A stretch of 64,000 nucleotides of DNA from Apium graveolens (GCF_009905375.1 NC_133656.1:241546401-241610400); one strand, 5' to 3'; positions 32,937 through 45,538 are shown, numbered from the stretch's first letter. The notes: a model not told the origin generated them from the sequence alone. Made by a program: numbers and translations.

Positions 32937-35900
32937 TCAAAGTCCTCCGTTCAGATCCTTAACTCCCAATAGCTTCCTCATGTTCTCAAACTTGACAGTG
33001 GCCAACCCCTTTGTTAGAATGTCTGCTCTCTGACTGTTGCTGCAAACATGCCTCAAGACGACTTCTCCTCTTTCAACACACTCTCTAATAAAGTGAAACC
33101 GTATATCAATGTGTTTACTCCTACCGTGGAACATTGGGTTCTTCGCCAAGTCGATTGCAGACCGGTTGTCTATACACAGCACCACTGGTCCAATAGTCTT
33201 CGAGGTGATTTGCACCAGGATGTTTCGAAGCCAAATTCCCTGACAGGCTGTGGCAGTGGCCGCCATGAATTCAGCTTCACAGCTTGAGAGAGCAACGCAT
33301 TTCTGTTTTTGAGAGACCCAGGTTATGATACTTTCGTTTAGGTAAAACACCATTCCTCCAGTGCTCTTCCGGTCATCCAGTTGTCCACCCAAATCGCTGT
33401 CGTTGTATCCTGTCAACACATGATTTCCACTGTCCTTCGAGTATACTAAGCCATGATGAATCGTTCCTTTGATGTACCTTAGGATATGTTTTACAGCATC
33501 CATGTGTTTCTTGGTGGGTTTCTCCATATATCTACTTACCACACCTACATAGTATGCAATATCCGGCCGTGTGTGAACTAGATATCTAAGCCCACCCACC
33601 ACACTTTTATATTCTGTAGCATCGACCAATTTTCCCATTTCGTCACGGCTGAGCTGTTCCTTTGGGTCCATTGGATACTTGGTTGGGTTGCAGTTTGCCA
33701 TGCCAGCTTTGTCCAGAATTTTCCGAGCATATCCTGCCTGTTTGAGCTCGATGCATCCTTCTCTCTGAGCGACTTCGAGTCCTAAGTAGTAACTTAGTTT
33801 GCCCATGTCACTCATTTCAAACTGCAGCTGCATTTGTTTCTTGAATGCTTCAATGGCTGTGACACTTGTTCCGGTTACCAATAGATCATCCACGTAAACT
33901 GCTATAACTAGGCTTTCATCTCCCTTTCTCCTTGTATAAACTGCATGCTCGTAGGGACAACGGGTAAATCCAAGACTTAAAAGACAAGAGTTTAGCTTAG
34001 CATACCACGCACGAGGTGCTTGACGGAGGCCATATAGTGCTTTCATTAACTTGTACACCAACTTTTCTTGCCCCTTCTTCTCAAAACCTTGAGGCTGGGC
34101 CACATATACGTCTTCCTTGATGTCCCCATTTAAAAAAGCTGTCTTTACGTCGAGGTGATGAACCTCCCACTTCTCTTTGGCTGCCAGAGCTAGTAATAAT
34201 CTCACCGTTTCCAGTCGAGTGACAGGTGCATAAACTTCATCGAAATCAATGTCGTGCTCTTGTACATATCCTTTGGCCACGAGGCGTGCTTTGTGCTTCA
34301 CTATTCTTCCGTTTGCATCCCTTTTGAGTTTGTAGATCCACTTTAGGCCTATCACTTTTTCTCCAGGTGGCAAACTCGTCAATCTCCACGTTTTATTCGC
34401 CTCGATTGAGTCCATCTCTAGCTTCATGGCCCTCTGCCAGTTCACATCTTTTACTGCTTGTGCATAGTTGGCTGGTTCGTCCACACCCATGAGGAGGAGT
34501 TCTTCATCATCTTCCATATTTTCAATAGCAGCATAGACCTCACTAACTAGCTTAAATCTTTTGGGTGTCGTACTGTCATCATAATTATCAGAATTAATTC
34601 TTGATACAGAGCTCTGACAGCTTGGAGTTCTTACCTGAGATCCGTCGCTGTCAGTATCATAGTTGTTCCCAGATTCTTGCGACCTTGGTGTGGTCTCCTG
34701 TGAGTTATCTCCGTTATCTGAATTTGCATCATCAGTTCTGTCCTCTTCTTTGATGTTCTCCATGTCTGGTACTGTGAAATATTCTGGTGTATTCTCGTCT
34801 CCATTTTCCTCGTTCCACGGCCATTGCTTTGCTTCTTCAAACACTACATCCCGGCTTATATGTACTCGATTTTCGTTGGGATCGTACAACCTGTATCCTT
34901 TTGTGCCAGGCTCTCTACCCAGATTTACTACCCTTTTGCTACGATCATCGAGCTTTGTGTTGTGAATGCTTGGAGTTTTCATATGGGCCATACACCCAAA
35001 GACACGAACATGACTGATGTCTGGCTTTTTGTTTGACCAGGCTTCATATAGTGTTTGTTGTGTTAACGCCCTTGTGGGTAATCTGTTTAGTAGATAGACC
35101 GCATTTCGAACAGCTTCAGCCCACAACTTTGCTGGCAACTGCATCTCTTTCAAGCTGGTCCTCGTCATTTCCACTATAGTCCTGTTGCGACGCTCTACTA
35201 CCCCATTTTGTTGAGGGGTGTAAGGTGTCGTGAAGTTTCTTTTAATTCCGGCCCCTTCACAGTACTCCCTGAATTCATTAGAGTTGAATTCGCCACCTCT
35301 GTCCGTTCTGAGCACTTTGATCCTTCTCTCAAGTCCATCTTCAACCAACGCTCGAAAATTTTTGAATGTTTGTAGAGCTTCACTCTTGGTTTTAAGAAAA
35401 TATACCCACATGTACCTGCTATAGTCATCGACCAAGAGAAAGAAATACCTGTATCCTGAGGTTGTGGTTGGCTGAATTGGTCCGCATAAATCACCGTGAA
35501 TTAATTCAAGCACCTTCTTTGCACTGTATTTGGCTTTACCAGGAAAAGGTCTCCTGATTTGCTTTCCCATCAGGCAACCATCACAAACTGCACGTTGCTG
35601 GGTTATCCTGGGCATTCCTTCCACCATTCGTTATTTTGACATGAGAGCCATGGCTTGATAATTAACGTGGCCAAGTCGGGCGTGCCATAGTTTTGAGAGT
35701 TCCTCCGTTTTGCTCATTAAGCATTCCTGTTTGTTAGTTTCTATCAAAATTTTATAAAGACGGTTTGGGGATCGCTTTACCTTCATCAATAGTTGTTCTT
35801 GTGCGTCATATACTCTCAAAAAATCCCCTTTTAGTTCCACCTTGTAGCCTTCTTCGGACATCTGCCCCAATGAGATAATATTGTTTCGTAAACTAGGAAT

Positions 35901-37061
35901 GTAGTATACCTCAGAGAACTGTTTTTCTTCTCCATTTTTGTACATGAATCGAACTGAACCTTTGCCTCGGATCTCGACAGTAGAACCATCACCAAATCGA
36001 ACTTGTCCAGTAATATTTTCATCCAACTCAGTGAATTTACCTCTGAATCCTGTCATATGGTTGCTTGCCCCGTTGTCGAGATACCAAATATTGGACTCGC
36101 TTACTTGCTCCCCGTCCCTGATCAGTTGTAGTGATGCTGATTTTTCTGCATTTACGAACAGTTGTGGATCAGTTTTATCATGCTTTGCCAGAAGGAGGGC
36201 AGGTTCATCGTCCATTACGGCCATATTTGCCTCTGCATCGGTCGTTCCTCTGTTTCTCCTGGGTTTCTTACAATCTGAAGCAAAATGACCGTAAATGTTA
36301 CAATTAAAACACTTAATATTACTCTTGTCAAACCTGCCTCGACCCCTTTGTCTTGGGTTTCTTTCATTAGTCCTTTTCAGCCACTCCTCGCGTGTCAGTA
36401 GGAGTTTCTTCTCTTCCCCATCACGTTTTGCCCACTCTTCCTCGGTCAACATTAGCTGGTTCTCCTTAGTTTCTGTCTTACCCTTTACACGTTCTTCGTG
36501 TGCTTTGAGAGCTCCCACAGCCTCCTCGACAGACATGTTCTCCAAATCTCCAAATTGTTCAAGTGTGGAGGTTATTTACAGGAATCTGGTTGGGACGGCA
36601 CGTAACAGCTTCTTTACGACGTAGGACTCGTCCATCGTTTCGCCCAATGCTCGTATATTGGTTACGAGCCCAATCATCCTCATCTGAAAATCCTCAATTT
36701 GTTCAGTCTCATTCATATGCAGCATTTCAAACTCTGACTTCAGATTTTGTATCCGTGCCCTTTTTGCTTTGTCTGCACCTTGACATAATACTTTTATCGT
36801 GTCCCAAGCATCTTTTGCCGTTTTCTTGCTGGTGATCGTTAGCAACACGTCTTCAGGGAGTCCCTGATATATCATTGCCAACGCTACGTTGTCAGCTTTC
36901 TCTTCTACTGCCACCTTGGGATCGATGGGTTCGATAGCGCACCATACCCCCTGTGCTTGCATCACCACCTTCATTTTAAGGGCCCAAGCCGTATAGTTGT
37001 TTCTGGCAAGCGTTGGATAACTCAGACCGTACGAACCTCCTTTCGTTTTGTTCCCCTCCAT
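32937..37061 (-). pseudogene. gag-pol: Copia gag-pol polyprotein with two in-frame stops (C1)
   Basis: One frame of 1375 codons from ATG 37061 to TGA 32937, interrupted only by TAA at 36578-36576 (codon 162) and TAA at 35633-35631 (codon 477); no frameshifts. Gag with UBN2-like region 1-170; CCHC knuckle Cys251, Cys254, His259, Cys264; protease DNG at 329-331; integrase zinc finger His460, His465, Cys493, Cys496, split by the second stop; integrase triad Asp524, Asp587, Glu623 (D,D-35-E). Acidic Ser/Asp spacer ~750-850; RT with YVDD at 1056-1059; RNase H with the SSCEAE motif near 1260; C-terminal ADILTKGL. Recent loss of activity is likely. Confidence 0.9.
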
Positions 37062-37090
37062 CGCTGGTGAGATCGTCAGTCAAAGCCTTC

Positions 37091-37104
37091 TGGCTCTGAT
37101 ACCA
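37091..37104 (-). other. Primer binding site of C1
   Basis: TGGTATCAGAGCCA on the element strand, complementary to initiator tRNA-Met, directly abutting the 5' LTR with no spacer. Confidence 0.92.
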
Positions 37105-37390
37105 CTTCTTGCTACTAACAATATATATATAAGTATAACTGTGTAAACAAGTAATGTATTTGCTGAAGGAATGCTTCGACTTATTTATTTCCCAGAGAGT
37201 TACAGCAATATATAGAAAGTGCAGAAAAACTAACATGCTAAAAATTAGCCCACGTACAAAGTGGTTTCCTAAACAAACTCTAACATCTCATGACTTATTC
37301 TTTCTCCTAAAAACATGCCATCAACAAAATACTAATTCAAATAACTAAATAGAACAATGCAATAATAAATACTTTGAGATTAATTTCAAC
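37105..37390 (-). repeat. 5' LTR of C1 (286 bp)
   Basis: Element-strand start (T)GTTGAAATTAATCTC, end ...GCAAGAAG at the PBS. Contains ATATATATAT near the 3' end of the LTR. See the 3' LTR for the three differences. Confidence 0.92.
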
Positions 37391-38890
37391 AAAATTCGTG
37401 TAAAAGTCCGGTATTGAAAAAATTGGATAGTAGTCCAGATTAAAAGAAGCATGATTCGGGCGGGATAAAAATTTGAGCTTTTTGATAAAATTCATTTTCT
37501 ATATAAATTTTTTAATAATTCTCAAATATATATTACATTATTAGAACTTAGAAGTTGAATACGATATATTTTATTAGTTGTCAATTTGATACCCTGAATA
37601 ACAATCAATAATTTGTTAATTGTCAATTTAATACTCTAAATATTAGAATTTAAGGTTAATAAATGAGATATTTAAATGTAATATAAAAAAATTATTTATT
37701 TTAGTATCAAATTATTTGTCATAATCTAAAATATTAGTTCTTTGACAAAAAAATAGTAACTCATGATCTCTAAAACACTCACTTTAACTTTACTTTAACA
37801 ACTTAAACTTTCTGACAATGTATTAGATCGTGGTGTCGGATTCGAATTCTTGCTTTTAAGTGAGAGGGTGTTATAATAATATTATAAGATCCAGTAGAAA
37901 TAATATCTTAAAATTTTAGATGACCCGGTTACTAAACATGCATAACATTCTAATATTTATGTATTATTTGATCAGTCTTTCATTACCGAGTTTCACTGTT
38001 CAAGCCGCATATTACTAAAAAACAAGCTCAAAAGAGGAAAAATGTGCAATTTTGCCGATATCTTCCCTCCCTCTGAAATATAATACAATAGCAAAAATAA
38101 TTATTATGTTTCCCTTTTTGATTATATATATTTGAATGATCACTTTAATAATATTTTCAAGGTAAAATTTAGAAAATTTTACCCTGTTTTGGGTCTAATT
38201 TATGTGCGGGATACATAAAGTAAAATCATTTTTTTGTTTTTCAATTTAAGTCTGATCATGTGTGTATATAAAAAAAATACTTTGAATACACTTATGAAAA
38301 CTTATACATGAAATAATTGAAATAATTTATATTTTAATTTATATAAGATTTTACTAGAAAATCCATCAAAATCCACATGTTTTTCAAATAAAAAGAAATT
38401 TGTGGACTTTTAAATATCGTCTGAAATTTTTAAAATTCAAATTAAATACCCTAAGATTTTGATAGATTTTTTTAAATCTGGATTGAATACACATTTACAA
38501 TCCAAATTGAATACCTCCATATTTTGCATAATTTTACAAAATCTAAATTAAATACCCATAATATTAAAAATCCTTAAAATCTTATTTGAAAACACCTCTC
38601 TAAATTGTTCATGCACACCTTATTTGTATAAACAAATTTTGATAAACACCATTAGAGACGAGACTCTATGCGGACTGTGTAAAATTAAAATTAACAATAA
38701 TGAATTTATATTTATATTATTATTCAATCTCCAAAATCAACGAATTACTTAAAATTTATATTATTATTCATTGTCTAAAATTTAAATTGAATACACAATG
38801 TGGGATTTCATTGATACTTTTATGTTATAAGTTATTTTAATAATATATTTTATCAAACAAATTTGAGATTTCACGTTCTCAAAGATTTTA

Positions 38891-39097
38891 CTCCCTCCGT
38901 CCTCTTCATTCTGGTTATTTCCGATTATGTCCCGAAATTATATTTCACTCTTAATTAATATGATCATTTAAGGGTTAATTATGTTAATGTTTTTGAAAAG
39001 TAGAATAATTTTTTGATAACTTTTAATTTGTTTGATATTTTGATAACTTTTTGAATCAAAGGTGAGAATGATAAAATAAGTGGGACAGAACTAGGAG
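38891..39097. mobile_element. Stowaway-like MITE, U6 copy
   Basis: TA-flanked, 207 bp, same termini and unit position as the U1 copy. Confidence 0.72.
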
Positions 39098-39986
39098 TAA
39101 TATTTTATCAAAATATATTGGATTATGGGTAGTTGAGGTGGGGTGGGTTGGATAACTGGATTAGGAAATTGATTTCAAATGAATCGGCTACAAGCCCAAT
39201 ATTTCTGCAATTGCTCTGAATTTAGGGCTTTCGAGATAAATGGATTGGGATTACAAATAAAAAATGACTTCATTTGCACGTAAAGATTATATCTATATTT
39301 TTGGCTTTCGAGATAAGTATTAGAGTTATAATTTTTATTTTTTCTCTTTGAATGCTCTAATTCTTTACAAAGTGTACCATTTGTAACATTTTTATTTTTT
39401 CTTAGAACTTCTGTAGGATAATGTTTAAAATCACATTCGCACATTATCGAACGAACTGAAAACCTCTTTAATATTAAAAAAATCTTTTTATAACTAGCAA
39501 ATTACCATGCTATGATAACTCAATAAAAAAAGTCCAAAAAATATATAACTGTAGATACTCACTCACAAATATAAAAAAACAAGCACCGGAGAAAAAGAAA
39601 ATATATATATATACAAGAGCAACGATACCCGTTATTCGAGTTGAGTATACAAGAAAATCAAATAAAACTACCAATATATTGAGAAAAGGTTGCTACTAAA
39701 ATAAAAAGAGAAAGACATCCACTATTAAGGAAAATGATATTTAAAACAGAATCCTAAAGAATTTGGAGGCGTTGAAGCGTGCATCGCAAGTAAAAATATT
39801 CAAATCCGAAATAAATAGATTTTAGAGATGTAAAACATACTATAAAAAATACTAAATAAAGTCGAATCAAATAGATTATAGATTCTTAAATCTCTCGAAC
39901 AAAGTTCTCCAAATTGAAAATAGTAAAATGTAAACGACTAGATTGTAGTAGAATTCTAACTAAAAATAGTCGGGCCACTACATCCT

Positions 39987-39992
39987 TTTATT
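39987..39992 (-). terminator. Candidate polyadenylation signal of the U6 AHL gene
   Basis: AATAAA on the minus strand, 63-68 bases past the stop codon. Units U3, U5 and U10 carry two copies because TTATTGAAAAAT is duplicated there. Confidence 0.5.
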
Positions 39993-40054
39993 GAAAAATA
40001 AAGAACATAAATAGAGAATAACGCTTTCTCTAAATCTTCAATCTTTAAGCATCT

Positions 40055-40744
40055 TTAAGCTATATTCGCATGACAAACAACCAAGACATCTGGATTTTTG
40101 GAAATAAGAGCAGTCACATGCATCGTTCCAAAGGTAACAAGCCTCCAAAGCGTCCCACCAATGACATCACCATTCGTCCTAGCAAATATAGCGTTCAAAG
40201 TACAAGAACCAGATGGTTCCGAAGGAGATATTTTTCCTACAGGCCCTGTCAAAGAAAGTAAGCAAAGTCTCTCAGAAAATATTGTTGGATGTACTGATGA
40301 GATGAGGCTTATGGAAGCATCTGTAATCATTCCTGAACCACCCAGAACATTCATAAAAATATTTCTTGAATGAGCAAACTGTTTCAGCCATTCAATGACA
40401 TCTTTCCCAGGTGGGATTTCAAGAACAATAGACTTCATTTCCGAAGTCATTTCGATGGTGTTTTCTTTCGCCTTGTTTTTTGAACCACGAGGACGTCCTC
40501 GTGGCCTGGAGAATGAAAAATGACCACCAGACGCCACAATATCGTTTTCACCAGACTGGCCCATATTATTTATATCATTACCAACTCCTGGATTAGACAT
40601 TCGAGTGTTTGGCAATGGTTGAGAGTGGTGTTCTTCGCTGTTAATTATAGTAGGATTAGTGTAGCCCATTGAATTTGGGATTTGAAGAGCAGGTGAAGAG
40701 TAATTCATAGAATTTGAGAAAGAAAACGAATACTTGTGATTCAT
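40055..40744 (-). CDS. AHL protein, I-type reference copy, U6
   Basis: Complete 229-codon frame, ATG 40744 to TAA 40055, protein apparently identical to U7. Layout: disordered Ser/Asn/Pro N-terminus 1-79; type I AT-hook 81-91 (P-R-G-R-P-R-G then SKNK); PPC ~102-229 with VLGGSGMITDA at 133-143 and GDVIGG at 192-197. Expected role: nuclear AT-rich DNA binding and multimer formation, recruiting or blocking transcription factors (family knowledge). The contact segment normally GRFEIL reads ERLCLL (158-163). The protein ends soon after the last predicted PPC strand, without the long tail seen in many AHLs. Single exon, TATA 67 bp upstream. Confidence 0.92.
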   Translation of the reverse strand: MNHKYSFSFSNSMNYSSPALQIPNSMGYTNPTIINSEEHHSQPLPNTRMSNPGVGNDINNMGQSGENDIVASGGHFSFSRPRGRPRGSKNKAKENTIEMTSEMKSIVLEIPPGKDVIEWLKQFAHSRNIFMNVLGGSGMITDASISLISSVHPTIFSERLCLLSLTGPVGKISPSEPSGSCTLNAIFARTNGDVIGGTLWRLVTFGTMHVTALISKNPDVLVVCHANIA

Positions 40745-40810
40745 CTTTTGAAGGTTAAGCAAAGATATATAATATTGGGTGAAATGTGATTAGAGTTGTG
40801 GGTTATAGTC

Positions 40811-40835
40811 CTTTTTATAATTGAATTTGACGTGC
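40811..40835 (-). promoter_or_regulatory. Candidate core promoter of the U6 AHL gene
   Basis: TTATAAAAAG (minus strand, 40820-40811) and an ACGT-core TGACGTGC (plus reading, 40828-40835) of the kind bound by bZIP factors. Leader would be ~35 bases. Confidence 0.5.
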
Positions 40836-43591
40836 TCTCTCAAGAAATACAAAGATTCCATACAGTTGGAAAAGGTATTATTTTTCTTTTCCAGGAATTT
40901 GAATTGAATAATCAATCCTTATCATATTTTCTAAAATTGAGAGGCCAAAAAGTTGTTAATATTTGATTCGTCTCATAAAAAAGCGTTATACCAATATACG
41001 ATTACAGATGAATTTCTAAAACTAGAATCGAAATATTAAACAAATATACAACGTTTATTTACCAATAGATGTCATCGACAAAAATATTAGGCACGAATTT
41101 TAAATATTAAATTATTTTGATTGCAAAATCGAAAACATATTTAAACATTATGGTCTGTAAAATTTAATTATTAATTTACTATTTCTCTTCATTGTTTTCC
41201 GTGCTCATATCAGTATTTTTTGGTGCATTATTATCGTAATATTATGAGATTTAGTTGAGAACTTCCTCTGCCACCTTAAACTTTCAGATGAACTGGTTAC
41301 TTAATGATCTATCATAGCTTAGTCAGACTAAGTTCGACTCCTTACTTTTGAGTTAGGGGAGTATTAAAATAATATTATAAGATTCAGTTGGGGTATTTTT
41401 CTAATATCTTCAGATTTTAGGTGAGCTGATATCTAATAATATTCTAATTTTTGTGTGTTATTTGATCCGTCTTTTATTAATATTTTCAACTGTTTAAACG
41501 ATAATTACTACATAAACATACTCAATAGAGGAAAAGTTTATAATTTTTTAGATATCTTACACTCCCTCAAAATATAATATAATTGCAAAAGTAACTACAT
41601 TTCTTTTACAATTGTTTGTAGTTGAATGATCAATTCTAATAATATTTTCTATAAATGTTAGGATAAAAGATTGTTGGTCGAAATCATACGAAAACGATAC
41701 AAAAATACCATCATTGATGAATTTTCGATGAATTTTCTATAAGAAGGATACAAAAGATTAAGTCACTAACGCCTAGATAGAAAATAAAATATGAAGGTTT
41801 CATATTATAGAATGGTGAAAATAAAATAAATTTGTAGGTTTTTCGGAAATTATAATATAAAAATATCAATTAATGGATTAAAAACCATCTTTAATACTTG
41901 TTTACTCTATTGATTTATTATCTACCTTGGTTAGTTGTCGAAAAATAAAGTGAAGTGTAGATGAGAGCGGGGCTATTCAAAAAATTCAAAATCTGAGACC
42001 AAGTCGGATCCAATCCAAAAAAGTACGGGCTGGCTCGTCCCGAGATACAGACCTTCAAAGAGTCTTTTTTTATTTAAAAGTCCAACCCTAAAAATTCGTG
42101 TAAAAGTCCGGTATTGAAAAAATTGGATAGTAGTCCAGATTAAAAGAAGCATGATTCGGGCGGGATAAAAATTTGAGCTTTTTGATAAAATTCATTTTCT
42201 ATATAAAATTTTTAATAATTCTCAAATATATATTACATTATTAGAACTTAGAAGTTGAATACGATATATTTTATTAGTTGTCAATTTGATACCCTGAATA
42301 ACAATCAATAATTTGTTAATTGTCAATTTAATACTCTAAATATTAGAATTTAAGGTTAATAAATGAGATATTTAAATGTAATATAAAAAAATTATTTATT
42401 TTAGTATCAAATTATTTGTCATAATCTAAAATATTAGTTCTTTGACAAAAAAATAGTAACTCATGATCTCTAAAACACTCACTTTAACTTTACTTTAACA
42501 ACTTAAACTTTCTGACAATGTATTAGATCGTGGTGTCGGATTCGAATTCTTGCTTTTAAGTGAGAGGGTGTTATAATAATATTATAAGATCCAGTAGAAA
42601 TAATATCTTAAAATTTTAGATGACCCGGTTACTAAACATGCATAACATTCTAATATTTATGTATTATTTGATCAGTCTTTCATTACCGAGTTTCACTGTT
42701 CAAGCCGCATATTACTAAAAAACAGGCTCAAAAGAGGAAAAATGTGCAATTTTGCCGATATCTTCCCTCCCTCTGAAATATAATACAATAGCAAAAATAA
42801 TTATTATGTTTCCCTTTTTGATTATATATATTTGAATGATCACTTTAATAATATTTTCAAGGTAAAATTTAGAAAATTTTACCCTGTTTTGGGTCTAATT
42901 TATGTGCGGGATACATAAAGTAAAATCATTTTTTTTGTTTTTCAATTTAAGTCTGATCATGTGTGTATATAAAAAAAATACTTTGAATACACTTATGAAA
43001 ACTTATACATGAAATAATTGAAATAATTTACATTTTAATTTATATAAGATTTTACTAGAAAATCCATCAAAATCCACATGTTTTTCAAATAAAAAGAAAT
43101 TTGTGGACTTTTAAATATCGTCTGAAATTTTTAAAACCCAAATTAAATACCCTAAGATTTTGATAGATTTTTTTAAATCTGGATTGAATACACATTTACA
43201 ATCCAAATTGAATACCTCCATATTTTGCATAATTTTACAAAATCTAAATTAAATACCCATAATATTAAAAATCCTTAAAATCTTATTTGAAAACACCTCT
43301 CTAAATTGTTCATGCACACCTTATTTGTATAAACAAATTTTGATAAACACCATTAGAGACGAGACTCTATGCGGACTGTGTAAAATTAAAATTAACAATA
43401 ATGAATTTATATTTATATTATTATTCAATCTCCAAAATCAACGAATTACTTAAAATTTATATTATTATTCATTGTCTAAAATTTAAATTGAATACACAAT
43501 GTGGGATTTCATTGATACTTTTATGTTATAAGTTATTTTAATAATATATTTTATCAAACAAATTTGAGATTTCACGTTCTCAAAGATTTTA

Positions 43592-43798
43592 CTCCCTCCG
43601 TCCTCTTCATTCTGGTTATTTCCGATTATGTCCCGAAATTATATTTCACTCTTAATTAATATGATCATTTAAGGGTTAATTATGTTAATGTTTTTGAAAA
43701 GTAGAATAATTTTTTGATAACTTTTAATTTGTTTGATATTTTGATAACTTTTTGAATCAAAGGTGAGAATGATAAAATAAGTGGGACAGAACTAGGAG
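43592..43798. mobile_element. Stowaway-like MITE, U7 copy
   Basis: TA-flanked, 207 bp, same termini and unit position as the U1 copy. Confidence 0.72.
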
Positions 43799-44756
43799 TA
43801 ATATTTTATCAAAATATATTGGATTATGGGTAGTTGAGGTGGGGTGGGTTGGATAACTGGATTAGGAAATTGATTTCAAATGAATCGGCTACAAGCCCAA
43901 TATTTCTGCAATTGCTCTGAATTTAGGGCTTTCGAGATAAATGGATTGGGATTACAAATAAAAAATGACTTCATTTGCACGTAAAGATTATATCTATATT
44001 TTTGGCTTTCGAGATAAGTATTAGAGTTATAATTTTTATTTTTTCTCTTTGAATGCTCTAATTCTTTACAAAGTGTACCATTTGTAACATTTTTATTTTT
44101 TCTTAGAACTTCTGTAGGATAATGTTTAAAATCACATTCGCACATTATCGAACGAACTGAAAACCTCTTTAATATTAAAAAAATCTTTTTATAACTAGCA
44201 AATTACCATGCTATGATAACTCAATAAAAAAAGTCCAAAAAATATATAACTGTAGATACTCACTCACAAATATAAAAAAACAAGCACCGGAGAAAAAGAA
44301 AATATATATATATACAAGAGCAACGATACCCGTTATTCGAGTTGAGTATACAAGAAAATCAAATAAAACTACCAATATATTGAGAAAAGGTTGCTACTAA
44401 AATAAAAAGAGAAAGACATCCACTATTAAGGAAAAACGATATTTAAAACAGAATCCTAAAGAATTTGGAGGCGTTGAAGCGTGCATCGCAAGTAAAAATA
44501 TTCAAATCCGAAATAAATAGATTTTAGAGATGTAAAACATACTATAAAAAATACTAAATAAAGTCGAATCAAATAGATTATAGAGTCTTAAATCTCTCGA
44601 ACAAAGTTCTCCAAATTGAAAATAGTAAAATGTAAACGACTAGATTGTAGTAGAATTCTAACTAAAAATAGTCGGGCCACTACATCCTTTTATTGAAAAA
44701 TAAAGAAAATAAATAGAGAATAACGCTTTCTCTAAATCTTCAATCTTTAAGCATCC

Positions 44757-45446
44757 TTAAGCTATATTCGCATGACAAACAACCAAGACATCTGGATTTT
44801 TGGAAATAAGAGCAGTCACATGCATCGTTCCAAAGGTAACAAGCCTCCAAAGCGTCCCACCAATGACATCGCCATTCGTCCTAGCAAATATAGCGTTCAA
44901 AGTACAAGAACCAGATGGTTCCGAAGGAGATATTTTTCCTACAGGCCCTGTCAAAGAAAGTAAGCAAAGTCTCTCAGAAAATATTGTTGGATGTACTGAT
45001 GAGATGAGGCTTATGGAAGCATCTGTAATCATTCCTGAACCACCCAGAACATTCATAAAAATATTTCTTGAATGAGCAAACTGTTTCAGCCATTCAATGA
45101 CATCTTTCCCAGGCGGGATTTCAAGAACAATAGACTTCATTTCCGAAGTCATTTCGATGGTGTTTTCTTTCGCCTTGTTTTTTGAACCACGAGGACGTCC
45201 TCGTGGCCTGGAGAATGAAAAATGACCACCAGACGCCACAATATCGTTTTCACCAGACTGGCCCATATTATTTATATCATTACCAACTCCTGGATTAGAC
45301 ATTCGAGTGTTTGGCAATGGTTGAGAGTGGTGTTCTTCGCTGTTAATTATAGTAGGATTAGTGTAGCCCATTGAATTTGGGATTTGAAGAGCAGGTGAAG
45401 AGTAATTCATAGAATTTGAGAAAGAAAACGAATACTTGTGATTCAT
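44757..45446 (-). CDS. AHL protein, I-type, U7
   Basis: Complete 229-codon frame, ATG 45446 to TAA 44757. No amino-acid difference from the U6 copy by reading. AT-hook core codons at about 45203-45192, inside the palindrome 45187-45206. Two adjacent units encoding the same protein suggest very recent duplication or conversion. Confidence 0.92.
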   Translation of the reverse strand: MNHKYSFSFSNSMNYSSPALQIPNSMGYTNPTIINSEEHHSQPLPNTRMSNPGVGNDINNMGQSGENDIVASGGHFSFSRPRGRPRGSKNKAKENTIEMTSEMKSIVLEIPPGKDVIEWLKQFAHSRNIFMNVLGGSGMITDASISLISSVHPTIFSERLCLLSLTGPVGKISPSEPSGSCTLNAIFARTNGDVIGGTLWRLVTFGTMHVTALISKNPDVLVVCHANIA

Positions 45447-45512
45447 CTTTTGAAGGTTAAGCAAAGATATATAATATTGGGTGAAATGTGATTAGAGTTG
45501 TGGGTTATAGTC

Positions 45513-45538
45513 CTTTTTATAATTGAATTTGACGTGCT
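45513..45538 (-). promoter_or_regulatory. Candidate core promoter of the U7 AHL gene
   Basis: TTATAAAAAG on the minus strand at 45522-45513 and TGACGTGC near 45530-45537, same spacing as U6. Confidence 0.5.

Larger units (their letters stand above)
32635..37390 (-). mobile_element. Full-length Ty1/copia element C1, minus strand
   Basis: Complete structure read on the minus strand: 5' LTR 37390-37105, PBS, one long gag-pol frame, polypurine tract, 3' LTR 32920-32635. Flanks are A-runs (AAAAA left, AAAA right) in the target CCCTAAAAATTCG, consistent with a 4-5 bp duplication. Domain order protease-integrase-RT-RNase H defines Ty1/copia. Short LTRs and a single polyprotein separate it from the S elements; I do not assign the lineage. 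Confidence 0.93.
32239..41698. repeat. Tandem repeat unit U6 with young copia insertion
   Basis: 9460 bp. Subtracting the 4756 bp copia element and a 4-5 bp target repeat leaves ~4.70 kb, a full-length unit. The insertion lies in the GC-richer block (GACCCTAAAAATTCGTG), ~400 bp into the unit. The rest is I/A-type with MITE and an intact AHL gene. Confidence 0.95.

Noticed and set aside
43876..44145. 89-codon minus-strand ORF (MCECDFKHYP...) repeated in U4, U6, U7, U8 and in altered form in U9
   Set aside because: Composition is the Lys/Asn/Tyr-rich type expected from random AT-rich DNA, no domain is recognisable, and it is broken in U1 and altered by the 37 bp deletion in U9. Conservation reflects recent copying only.
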